The notes beneath the pieces are model-generated. The model had not been told where the DNA came from, ran no database searches, and saw nothing but the letters and a program-made list of their open reading frames with translations. From Pyronema omphalodes (lineage: Eukaryota > Ascomycota > Pezizomycetes > Pezizales > Pyronemataceae), in the NCBI GenBank assembly GCA_024516155.1, contig JAJJXM010000025.1:682001-746000 (forward strand): a DNA stretch of 64,000 bases. The letters run 5' to 3'. Both the position numbers and the translations under genes were made by a program. Positions 12,391 through 23,789 of this stretch are shown here, piece by piece (position 1 is the stretch's first letter; each line of letters opens with the position of its first letter).

Positions 12391-14158
12391 TCACTTTCTC
12401 ACAGGCAAGTAATGACGTTCCTTCAACTTTGGAACCCCCGAGACATCCCTCGCAAAAGTAGAAATGCCATGTCCGAGTGCCTTTGTATGATTGAACCATA
12501 CATCAAGGTCGATATTATCGATATCATCACCTGGTTGATGATGATTCTTATCGAAAGGTTCACCAGCTTGTCCTCCCCACCTAAGAATATTGTTAGCTAA
12601 ATATTCCCTAAGAAAACTGCATCACATTGTAGGTATTACATTTTAGCCTGTTCTTCAGTCTTAATAAAGTCGCCACCGGAATGAATAATTCCAATCGGAA
12701 AATTCAGCATCTAAAAAAAGAAAAATAGTTAACTACTAGACTTCTTGAAAGGTCTTGGAAAATTGGGTTTGGTTATGCTTACCACGAAAGCTTTGTAATC
12801 ACCTCGTAGCTCCGGTTCGATCCTCGGCTGGCTTTTGATACCGACGCTTTGGTAGTACTTTTCAAATATTTGCTGAATCTGTAGCGATCCTGGAGTAACT
12901 CGGATCTTTTCTGATGAGCCATCGTAGACAAAGTATCCATAATTCTTGGATGCGAGACTATTTTAATTAGGCTTCCCATGAATCCTCTATTCGTGACGTG
13001 GGGTTTATGGACATACTTATCCACATCCAAATACAGCGCAATCCTTTCCCTAGCCTTAATGTCCAAGCCGGAGGCATATAAATCCGAACCCACCATGCCA
13101 TTTTCCCTTCCCGAGAAGAACAAAAACCGCACCCTGTTATTAATCCTAAAGTTGGACAGCTGCAACGCAATTTCCAATACGGCTCCAACTCCAGATACGT
13201 TATCATTGATCCCCGGTGATCCAGGAACTGTATCGGTATGAGCTCCTATCATTACTACTGAATTGTATTTTCCACTTTTTGTTTCTGCGATTATGCTTTT
13301 GGTTGCTATCCACCGAGTGTCGACCTGCACGTCGAGATTAAAGATTTTGTTCTCCTTGGCGGCGGAAATCAGTTCGGCGGCGTAGGCTCCGTCGACTCCA
13401 ACCACGGGAACGTAGGGTCCGATTTCTAATCTATTTGCCAGTCCTAAAGTCACTGCTCTTCTCTGGTCTTCGTTTGTTGGCTTAACACCGTAGATAACAA
13501 CCCCCTACATCAATCAAATTAGCCCCCCCGTCGACCTAACCAGTCATAACTAACAAGAAATGAAGAATGGAAAATAAAGAGCGCATACCGTAGCCCCCGC
13601 CGAACCCGCCGTAGCAACCTGTTCTCCAAACTCACAACCCCCAGCATGAAACAACGCAATATTACCCTTCATCCCATCCAGTTCCCTATAATCCAGCTAT
13701 TGTCATTCTGTCAGCATAGCCCTCTCTCATCAATCCCCTCCCAATTCGCAACTCACCGGCCTACACCCATTTCCCACCACCATCTTCACCATTCCAGAAA
13801 CCTTCCCAGAAGGACTATGCGTCATAGAAAACCCTCCATAACTCTTCCCATCAATCTCCAACCCCGCAGTCCCGGTGGATTCCGCTACGGAAAAATGTTG
13901 CTCTCTGATGTCGTAGTAGTCTGTTGATTGCAGTTTGGAAATAATGTAGGAGAGGGTTTGTTGGTGGCCGGGGCTACCGGCAGAACGATCTTTGGAGGGA
14001 GAGGAAAGCGCGAAGGTGTTGAAGATGGAGGCGTGGGAGGAGAGGGATGAGGAGGTTAGTGTGGGGATAAAAAGGGAGGGGGAGATGAGGGGGGCTTCGG
14101 ATTGACACAAGGCAAGACTAGGCAGGAGGGAGAGAAGAAGGGGGAGGAGGAAGGCCAT
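12391..14158 (-). CDS. Secreted M28 aminopeptidase-like protein, altered active site
   Basis: Six exons (14158-13757, 13696-13589, 13504-13017, 12957-12783, 12710-12640, 12580-12391) join without a frame break into 477 residues; the last intron has an AGCTAAC branch site. Residues 1-18 are a signal peptide. A PA-like segment (about 120-210) precedes the M28 core. Zinc ligands expected in this family are present: H259 (AHTDTV), D271 (GINDNVSG), E304, D330 (YLDVD) and a C-terminal His (428/429, FDKNHH). The glutamate that acts as general base, normally first in the GAEE motif, is arginine (SGREN, R303). The fold looks complete, so this may be an inactive or changed enzyme instead of a broken gene. 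The C-terminal exons recover the expected KTEEQAKMWGGQAGEPF region, which supports the splicing. Confidence 0.92.
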
Positions 14159-15424
14159 GGCGACTGCGGAAAAGATGCTGGCGATAATCTGAGGAACTCG
14201 ATGTTATTTTATAGTTTATCTATAATCTAGGCGAGGGGAAAAATGAGGCATATATGGCGATTAGACGGTTTATGGGATATTATGTATGGTGTTTGCTGCT
14301 TACATTGCGGCATGGTGTTTAGTGAGATTTTGATGCGGCGTTTGAGATGGCTTGCGTAATGTATTAGAAACGTGGTGCACCCCCCACAACACCCTTTCGG
14401 TAATGGCAATATTAGTGGAAAATGAAACTATTGATGAATTGATATCTGGAAAGATACTCAGGACTTTGAAAGATCAAGTTGTATATCTCTTATTACATGA
14501 ATCACAGGCCATATTTGGAAAGTTTGGCTCCGATTCATACAGTTATTATATTTCACCCACCGTCCATATGAGTTGTGTCAAATTTGTGAAGCCATAGGAT
14601 TAAAATCAGTCAAGGAGAAAATACCGCATTGTGCAGAAACGTTTTAAAGTGCAGCACTTATTAGAAGATTTTCCAGATAACTGGAAGTGTAATGTTTCGA
14701 TAAGTGCACTGACTCAGCCTCCACAACTTACAAGTGAGCATGATAGCGATCTGATGATAAATTTTAACTGTCATATATCTTTCAAGTTATTTCTATGTGT
14801 TGATTATCTGCAGATTTTCATATGGAGTAATCCTTTTGATGTTATCGAGTTTTCGGGTTGTCAAATCCGCGTGATTTGATAACTGATTACGTACTCAACC
14901 GACATCTCCAGTGTAACGTTTCATCGCATAAAGACGCGCAACAGATCTTTGGATTCGATGATCTGCATACCCGTAGGCCGTGGCTGTCGGGTGTACCTGC
15001 TTCAACGTTGATCACAGGCCGGTTTTAAATGTAGCCACATATTCCCCAAACGAACAATCATGAGCCATGACAGCGTTGAGGAATTTTTGCCGCAAGGGGG
15101 AACGACACATCATATGAAAGTGGTATTATTTTTTATTTTAATTGTTCTTTTACCAATTGTTAAGATATGAGGCATGTGATACCGATACACTGAAGTTATG
15201 GAGAATGTGTTTTCTTTTTTTTCATGATCAGGAAACGTTGGACGTAAAGTATAATTGTGCCTCGCTATGCAATGAGATAAGAAAGAAAAGTACAAAAACA
15301 AAAGAGTATGTAAAGTAAAAACACAAAAGCTTATTAACAATAAAAACACCTCGGTAACCATCACCGCCGCTTGACCGCTTTACCTACGCGCTTCATCACC
15401 TATCACGCCAAGCATATTCACCGC
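14159..15424. other. Intergenic, AT-rich
   Basis: Upstream region of the peptidase gene and downstream region of the membrane-protein gene. No gene or repeat structure supported. Confidence 0.6.
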
Positions 15425-16532
15425 CTACTTCCTCCCTCCGCTCAAAAACGCACCACCAGCGCGAACAAGCCCCCCAACCATAGTCTTTCCATCCTTCAAC
15501 TTCGCCGGATCAACAGTATGCAGATTCCCCGGCAAATTGCGTCCTGCCTTCTCCCACATTTCATCCCTTGCGCCCATAGCTTTATCCATCACCGCTTGTT
15601 CCGCATCCACCGTCTTCCTCTCCCCAAAGCCCATAAACCAAACCCAACACATCAACGCAGTAGCCGCACACAAAAGTCCCAGCTGAATCCACCCAAACAC
15701 AATCATCTGGTTTCCTCTCTTCACAATCACCGCATCATCCCCAAGGTTCCCAACCAACTCAATAACCTTCTGCACCATCGACCCCATGGCATGCTGCAAT
15801 AACATAGCCCCTAACCATCCCAACGTTCCAGCGGCAATGCAGTAAAAGTTAATATTCTGAAACATAGCCTTCTCAGTGAACTTAAACATCAACGGCATGA
15901 TGCTATTAACTAATCCCAGCAAGCTCATAACCCAGCCGATAACCAGTAATCCGAGAACTACCCAGAGAATCGCCGACCAGGACATTTTCTCGATCAGCCG
16001 ACCGACTTTGGAAAGTTGCATGATGTCGCCTTTGTATTTCTGATCGGGGTTGACGGATTTTCCGCAGGTCCAGGTTAGGTCTTTGTCTTTGATAGCTCTG
16101 GTCTGGATACATAGCGCAGAGTATCCAACCCTGACACTCGCCAAGAGTTGATCCTGGTTGTCATCCGTGGTGTTATCACCAGAAGGTTTTCCGGTGACTT
16201 TGGAAGTAATGGAGTTGCTGATGTCTTTGGCTTTATCCTTGACTGAGGATTTTGCAGAGTTCAGGGATTCGTTGAGTTTTGTGAGCTGAGAGTCGGGGTT
16301 GTAGGTTATGGAGATTAGGTAGAAACCTCGCATTACCGGACTGGGCAGCTTGCAGCCGTTGACGATGATGGCGTTGATGATGATGGAGGCGAGAAGAAAG
16401 ACGAGGATTAGGAGGTAGGGGATTACTGGGGATGTTAGTTGGATACCGGAGAGAAGATGGGGGATAGTTACCTTTGAGCTTTCGGGAGGCCTGGCCCACG
16501 ACAGTAGACGGGCGGGGAAAGGGGAGACGCAT
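15425..16532 (-). CDS. Fig1-like four-pass membrane protein
   Basis: Two exons (16532-16472, 16425-15425) give 353 residues; the 46-bp intron has donor GTAACT and acceptor CCCCAG and restores the first membrane helix. Four hydrophobic segments are visible: about 21-43, the segment after EKMSW, the segment around INFYCIAAGTLGW, and the one around IVFGWIQLGLLCAATALM. The long loop after helix 1 has a claudin-type pattern: G121, then C126 (GYSALC) and C141 (WTCG), preceded by a Lys/Ser-rich insert (70-110). This layout fits the Fig1/Dni1 group, which acts in Ca2+ influx and membrane fusion during mating. SUR7/PalI-type proteins have a similar topology and remain an alternative. Start chosen because it directly precedes the spliced helix. 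Confidence 0.72.
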
Positions 16533-19467
16533 GATGATAGTGGTGGTTGCTGATGTTCTGATGATCTGGGGTTGTGGAGAGATTGATATCGAAACGATAA
16601 TCCGTGAAGGATATCTCGGACCGGAAAATCGAAAAAGTTAAACCGAAAGTGAGTTGAAGCTGTGTGTAGCAGAATGAAGAGAACTCGTTCACTCGTCAAG
16701 AGTATTCAGGAGGAGTATGTATCTCAAAGAAAAAGAAATCAAGACGAACGCTCCAGGCGGTAGAATAGAATAGAAGAAATTCCAAAGGAAGAAGAAGAAG
16801 GAACGGAAATAGAAAGATCGCTCGAGTTGAATGACAGAAAACGCCTGATATGCCGAATATATAGAACGGAATAGAAGGAACACCATAGCATCTTATACCT
16901 ACAGCCATTGAATATTCCTCCAAACCAGGATCAATGACAACGGCGGTAAAAACATCGCATCGCTACGAACACCAGACTCAATGACGCCTGAAGATGTGAG
17001 GTTAGTAGTCTACTGTAGCTATTTTTCGCCTCTTAGGGTTTCGCGGGGATAGCCCATGACCCCATGGCAGTTTGGCACCAGGTCCGGCACCATACGGCCC
17101 TAAGCTAAGAGCCCGCGCGGTAAGTGAAGCGAAGGCAGGGAAAGGAGCGATCCGAGGGGACTAGCGGCTGCGTAGGCCAAGGCAACAAACCCTAATTGGC
17201 CAGTGTCAGTCTGGCTTGGCACCCGCCCCGGCTCAACCTGAACAGAGAGAAAATGTGTACAGCGTAAATGATTGGTCAATCCTCATTGATGCTGAAACGG
17301 CGAGACATCATAGGGCACACGGCGGTGGTAATAATTTTGGACTTTGGGCTCGACGTTAAAAAAAAAAAGGTGACGCGACGCGTCAGGGTGTCAAGACAGG
17401 GCGTCAGGGCGAAGGGAAATCGGAAACGACGAAACGTGTTTTATGGTTTCAGGCTGATAATAGAAACAGTTCCACGCGGCAGGGGAACATACATGGACAC
17501 GTCAGATGATGTACATAAAATGGATCCTTAGATAATCAGCAGATCATTGGGCAGCTAGTGAATATTCAAAAAGAAAAAAAAAATGAGCGAAAAAAAATTT
17601 AGTTGTCGCCTTGCCGAATTCCGAAAGCAAAACAACGCTAACCAAAATCCGCCATTCCGAAGTATGTAACCCTAACGAAACAAGGAATTTTGAACCCTTC
17701 GAACAAGCAAACCGGTAACATCATGAGTCATCAGCACTACTCTCAATGCACAATATCCACTACATATATTATGCATAAATATTATGCACCATATAACAGC
17801 ACTATATAACAACAACATTACAGACATACACACTATCTTATTATTCATGTAGTCTGAGTCCCAGTGTCCGGCAGCTGTATACTACGTACCAACGCTCTCT
17901 CCTTCCCCCTCAATCCTCCAGTATCAGTCAGTTAATATCAAGGGTGCATTTGGTTGGGTCTTTTTTACGGGTAAAAAGTCTTCGGGTGCAACCAAACCCA
18001 CCCGAAATATATAATCATTCCAAACAGCCCATCTTTCGCACTGTAGAATGCCGCAGTATATAGTATAGGATGACCCATGACGCATGACTTGTGACTCACG
18101 GACTAATGACTCAAGACGGCGTGGATGGCCTGAAAGGGTCAGGGAGGGGAGGAGGGGGGATGGGGTGTGTTGGATGGGGGTTAATATACATACAAATAAC
18201 GCAAATCTACAAAGAAAAGTTAAGCAGAGTATCGTCGAAATAATAGGTAGACAGGTATACCGTATACAAGCAAATAAGTATTTATGATATTTTATTCGAG
18301 TGCATCAGTAGGAAAATAGGGCTCCTTAGAGGGGTTGACGCATGGCAAATGCTCCGTGCAACTGTGTAGTGTGCATAACATAATATAACATGCATAACAT
18401 AATATAACGTGTATAAAATGACGTGCATAACGTGCATAATATAATTTCTGCATTTTTTTGAACATACTAAACTCAGTATGCAACTGGAGAAACGTCTCCG
18501 AAGGCTATGTGTAACGATGCTTTGGTCACATACTGCGTTTTACAACAATACGCAATGCAAAACCACAAATCGATCAACTGAAAAATGTAACTCTGTGGTT
18601 ACACAGACATTCGGGTCGATTAGGCATTCTCTCAATCATAATATCAAAATTCGAAACTATTCATTGTTGCAACCTGCTGTAACATGCAATAGCGAAATTG
18701 TTGATGTGAAATTGACAATTATACACACATAGCTATTATAAGAACTCAAAGCCGAGATACCCAGGCGAAAATCCCCAGCATCAAAGGACAATATCGTTAG
18801 AACTTACAAATCATAACTCTATCTACCTATCTACCCCCGGGTGATGAAAATTTCCAATGTCCAACGTCATGTGTGCATGTTGATTCATAAGCGTAACCGG
18901 CAAGCAGAACCGGACTCTCATCCGATATACATACCGATATAACCGCATATCAATATCACCTCATCTGATAACGAAAAAATCTAACGGCAATCTATGTACA
19001 TATGTAAAAATTTAATATCCACTCGACTTCAAGTTCTGCGGGGTAGTATGTAGTTATATGTAATAACTATACATAGCCACATATGTATATCGTATTTCAT
19101 CCTTGCATCAACGGCCTACTTACTGGCCGGTGCATACTTCCCAGTGCCATAGGTCCAGCATATATCATTTCACAAATTTATACTTGCACCTGTACTACGG
19201 ATCGTCGATCATTAATCTTTGATCGCTGATCGACGATTTTTAAGATGACACAAGACTACTGGATGTAGTTTTTGCACCAATAGTATAGTGCGCCATATAG
19301 ATGTTACTGGGGGTTATGATCCTTGTGTAAGATCTGGATGCTACCATAGGTACGAGTACGACCGAGGAGAAACATTACATTTGACAGTTATCATTAGTTT
19401 GAGACTATGTATGGTATGAAATATTAGCTCTTCTAACTTCTATCTCTAATGGTATCTATCGATAATA
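16533..19467. other. Intergenic, no gene seen
   Basis: Mostly AT-rich. It contains a short hairpin element (17942-18003) and ATAATATAAC/GTGCATAAC repeats at about 18360-18440. Reading frames are short and without recognisable motifs. Confidence 0.6.
17942..18003. repeat. MITE-like hairpin, copy 1
   Basis: An imperfect palindrome of about 62 bp: outer arms GGGTGCATTTGGTTG and its near-complement CAACCAAACCCACCC, inner arms CTTTTTTACGGG/GTAAAAAG. Its end matches the hairpin at 35754-35850. Confidence 0.5.
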
Positions 19468-20782
19468 TCATGACTCTCTTGGTGCCGGTCTCTTTTTCTC
19501 CTTTAACCTATCCCACAAGCCTTCTAACACATCTCTTTCTTCTGCCGTTAGCTCGAACCAACCGGGAACCTGTACTCCTCTACCACCAATAGAAATCTCT
19601 TCTTCTCCCTCTGTCCATTCCTCGCTAATCTTCTCTCCGGGTGTACTCTGTAACATCGGTCCTGTCTTAACTTTTGCACCCTTATCCTCAGCCCACCACC
19701 AAACAACCGGCCATCTCCCACCCTGCCATCCCCCAATCCCACAAATATTAACCCACCCCACCGCCACCGCCGCCAAAAAGCCGGTGCTAGCCATCACCAA
19801 TGCAACAAAGCTCCATTTGGGATTTGCATAAGCCAACACGGCAGTGGCACCGGCGGGTGGATGAACCGTGCGGGTCCCTAGCATGGCTATAGCGGATAAG
19901 GCGACGCATAATGCTGGTCCGATCCAGTGGTGCGGTATGGCTCGTCCGATTCCGAGGCCGATCAGTGAGGCGATTAGTTGGGAGAGGATGAGGTTGCGGG
20001 GTTGAGCGAGAGGGGATAGGGGTGTCAGGAATAGGAGGATTGCTGCGGCTCCCTGGTGATGATGTTAGCAAGGGTTTGAAGAAGTAAATCCACAGCAGGG
20101 AGAGCGAAGGCTAGAATGAATTGCAAGGCTTCGCAGGGCTTGGAAAGGCTGCGCAAGACTTCACTAAATTTTGACTAGCATCACCAGAGTTCGCTAGACG
20201 CTATCAAGCTTTGCAAAACAATGGCAGCCGGACATCGTCAAGCTTTGCCCAGCATCGCTAAGCCATCCGCTCGTTTGTCTAGGGCGACACTTGCTTTGCC
20301 TTGGAAGGGAAACCCACCATGCTCCCAACTAACGCAGTATCCTTCCCACTCATTCCCATTGTGAGTCCTGTTACCCCAGCTATCCCCAGAAAACATCCCA
20401 CTGCTGCCACGCTCCAGATTATTATGTCCATCGGTGGTGGTGAATTTTGTTGAGCAAGCTGCGCAGGTCGATACCCCAGAAAATGAGATACTGTCCGTGG
20501 TAATTTGTGTAGAGCGTTATCTGTGGGAAGCCATGGACATAATTGGAGGAGTAATGCGTCGATATTGAAATCTCCCCATCGCGCTTCGATCACTGAGGGT
20601 TCTTGGTCGCTTGTTATTGGGACTGGAGGGCGGTGTTGATGTGCTTGTGCTTGTGCTGGTGATGTGGCATCTCCTGGATCTCTTGGACTGCTTGGCGGGG
20701 TTTCTGTGCAGGTTGATGAGGTTGTATGATTTTCAGAACAAGGAGGCGATGGCCGGTGCGATAAGTGTTGTGTTAACGTCAT
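19468..20782 (-). CDS. HPP family integral membrane protein
   Basis: Two exons (20782-20318, 20052-19468) give 349 residues. The 265-bp intron (donor GTGGGT, acceptor ACCAG) joins VGSM to GAAAILLF and so rebuilds the HPP core. An upstream ATG at 20827 would add 15 residues; the internal one (MTLTQHL) starts after a hydrophobic, lysine-containing stretch and is preferred, without proof. Residues 1-100 are a Pro/Ser-rich cytosolic region; then come hydrophobic helices, SPLAQPRN, and the diagnostic RTVHPPAGATAVLA segment, followed by a charged 85-residue tail ending in a Glu/Arg helix (ELTAEERDVLEGLWDRLKEK). HPP proteins are multi-pass membrane proteins; some members in bacteria and plastids transport nitrite, but the fungal role is not established. 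Confidence 0.93.
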
Positions 20783-20827
20783 TTTTTTTCCCCCGATTGT
20801 CTTTGTGGAAAAAAATAATAATAACAC

Positions 20828-23789
20828 CTTCTGATAGAAAATCTGGCCGACGGCAGTGGATAAGAGTATTCAATTGGTATATGTATGATATCCACAATCA
20901 AGCCAACTTTAACGGTTTCCGCGGAGATATTCTCCTGTTCTTACGCCTTGCTGGTAGCTGAATGTGGTGGTGGTTGTAATTCCCTGGCGCGTTCACCCCC
21001 TCCCTGTCTCTCTACCCTTTCGTAAGCCTGTGGGTAACTCCCCTGGTTCACCACAAAAAACGCCAATTATAACTACTGAACTAGCTTAACGTGTCGGTAA
21101 CACCGTCCGTGATAATCGGCAAAAGCTAGTGTCGCGTTCGCCTTCTCGAAGCAGTGGAGAAGGATGTTGGGGGTAGCGGAAGTTGTTGTTGTACGGGTAC
21201 ATGACCTATGAATTCCGTGGGCAAGTCGGCTGAATGTGTGTTTGAGGTGATCGCAGCTTTCTGGGCCGAGGTGATATGTGTCATGAGTTTGCGGATGCTG
21301 AATGCCGTCGAACTTGCTGAATAAAAACGGGGTTATCTAGGAAGCATAGCTGGGAAGCTGTGATGCGCGGTGATGTACGTTAGAAGATGGTGTACTGGGC
21401 ATGCAGCTTGAGTGTTGTAAGGCTGAAAGCTTGGATTAAATTAAATATGACTGTACCTATTTAAAAAACGATAACTCGCCGCAGTTTATTTCGCCAAGCC
21501 ATCTACCCGATTCGTCAGCATTCCTATATCTCGGTCTTGAGGTATTATGATGCATCGCAGCACAGTCATTCCGGCATCTAAATATCCGTATAATGACAAA
21601 TATCCCTCGTGTGGACTGAGCTCTGTCTTGTTTCCCTTCAGCACCCGAGGGTAACATAAATGACCACAGCACAGTCATTCCGACATCTAAATATCCGTAT
21701 AATGACAAATATCCCTCGTGTGGACTGAGCTCTGTCTTGTTTCCCTTCAGCACCCGAGGGTAACATAAATGACCACAGCACAGTCATTCCGACATCTAAA
21801 TATCCGTATAATGACAAATATCCCTCGTGTGGACTGAGCTCTGTCTTGTTCCCCTTCAGCATCCGAGAGTAACATGAAGGACCACTTTAATACTCAATAT
21901 GTCATCGTGGTCAGGATGGAAATGTTCTGCAGAAAACCAAAGGCCTTATCAGGCTTACAGAGAGGGAAAAATTATTAGTAACAATATGAAGGCGGATTCT
22001 CTGAAGTTATGTTAAGTATTAACTGAAAACAATCCACATTTGAAGTTGTGAGGCGAACCAGACGATGAAAACAGAAGGACTAGTGCAGAGATGAAGTGAA
22101 ATTGGCGTAAAAACAGAGACAAAGGCCAGGATGAAGATAAGGATAGGGGTATGGATAACAGATGTAGAGCGAGAACTTTCTAAACATTTATAGAGGTTTG
22201 TACATTCCAGCAATATGATATCAGAAGAGGATAATCAATGGAGAACTTACAAAGAACGCACCCATCTAAAGCAAGAGATTCAAGAAGTATGGGTTCGAAT
22301 TCAATGTAATAGGCTACAGTTAGTACCGTGAGAGGCCGTTTTAGTGCTATTCAATGAGGGAATGCTAGCAGAGTCATCTGCAGTCCTGGAAAAGATCGGG
22401 GTAAGTACAATGAGAGGGCACATGAAATGGGGGAACGTTATTGATTGTAAAGGATATTCTTCAATCTTCCGTTTATTTCACGAACGGTGTGTCAAGACGG
22501 AAGGCCATGTTGCGTTGGAGATGGTATTTCCCCGGAGATACCTAGCGGGCTAACCTGGTGAGTGGCTGACCGCTAACACCACACTTAGCTAGCGGTGACA
22601 TCTACCCAGTGCGGGAGCTAGCAAAGTTAGCGAGATGGGCCGACCAGCCCTGGGAGCCGGGAGATGAGAGCATCGTACAAAAAGCATCATCCTAGCAAAC
22701 TCATCGGAGAAGGCTATGATGCCATCATATCACCATCGCCATTTCAGGCGAACCGACATCGAATTCATCGGGCATCCAATCGTTCCAGATCCAGACTGTG
22801 CCATACACAACGTGATTGGTATGAATAAAATTTCAGATGCGGTAAAGCTCTGTGTATGAAGACGGTTTGCGTATTGGTTTTTTTTTTCTTCTTCCGACAG
22901 AGTTTGCTGATAGATTGTTCGGCTAACCGAATCGCTTTGATTTTCAGAACCTGGGACAACCACAGTCAGTAAACCATCAGAACTCTTGTAGACAATGCTG
23001 TTGTCGAATGTTAAAACAGATGTAAAAGTTGGAATAAGACATGGAACCAGAGTGGATTGGAGCTCTGTCCTCTACATCACCGCCAGAAAAAACTTCAGTA
23101 AGCCAGCAACGCTCATATGCCAAGCCAATGGGTGCTGTTAAAAAGGCTCGCTGCGGCTCTTGGCAAAGTAGACTTGTATGTATGCGGCAGAGCCATTGTA
23201 AGCTCCCATTCTCCTCCATGGCAACTACAGTCGACTGTATCACCATCCTGCACTTCTACTCCTATTCACGTTCTTCGCCGCTCGTTACACTTGAATTGGA
23301 GACAAACTTTTCATTACTATGTTCTCACAAAATATGTATTACTTACAAGCTATCGAGCCTCTGCGTACATAGAACATCTACTCATCCACGATTTTTGTAG
23401 CCATCAGGCACGTAACACGTCACACATTCCCAGTCCATCCCGTCTGATCCGAATCACCCCTCTCCCCTAAAACTAGGCCAGTCCAGTTTCAATTAGAATC
23501 CGTTCCCCTTTCCCAATTGCTGTCCATCCCAAACCGGATCCCGATCCCTAGGTATAAGCCCTCCGAACTCCAAAGCAAACTGCCGAAAAAAGAACCAAAA
23601 AATGAAATAAGCCGATGCAGAAGTAACTCCAACAAAAGAAAGACCAATGAGCAAAGACTATTGTTAAACCCTGTTATATACCCGTCAACGTTACCTCTCT
23701 CCACTAGCGGAAAATCTCACGGAGCTTCCCCGCCTAACCCCGCCACCCCACAACTAGCGCAACTACCAGCACCCGGGTGGACACCTGTT
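20828..23789. other. Intergenic with a 109-bp tandem repeat
   Basis: Upstream region of the HPP gene and downstream region of the regulator gene. Apart from the tandem repeat at 21561-21887 I see no gene. Open frames through the tandem repeat are copies of one another and not evidence of coding. Confidence 0.55.
21561..21887. repeat. 109-bp tandem repeat, three copies
   Basis: CACAGTCATT recurs at 21561, 21670 and 21779, an exact 109-bp period. The three copies are nearly identical (for example CGGCATC against CGACATC), and the third decays near its end. Confidence 0.92.

Noticed and set aside
12367..12600. Plus-strand frame downstream of the dioxygenase
   Set aside because: It lies antisense to the last exon of the M28 gene, which shows family motifs on the other strand.
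12783..13017. Stop of the M28 protein after an unspliced 224-codon frame
   Set aside because: Reading through the intron at 13016-12958 gives unrelated residues; splicing gives the family segment SKNYGYFVYDG and the downstream zinc-binding His.
16533..16699. Longer N terminus for the Fig1-like protein starting at 16699
   Set aside because: The extension lacks family features and would read through the intron; the start at 16532 plus splicing restores the first membrane helix.
21457..21862. Two frames encoding nearly identical 74-98 residue proteins
   Set aside because: They are the 109-bp tandem repeat read twice.
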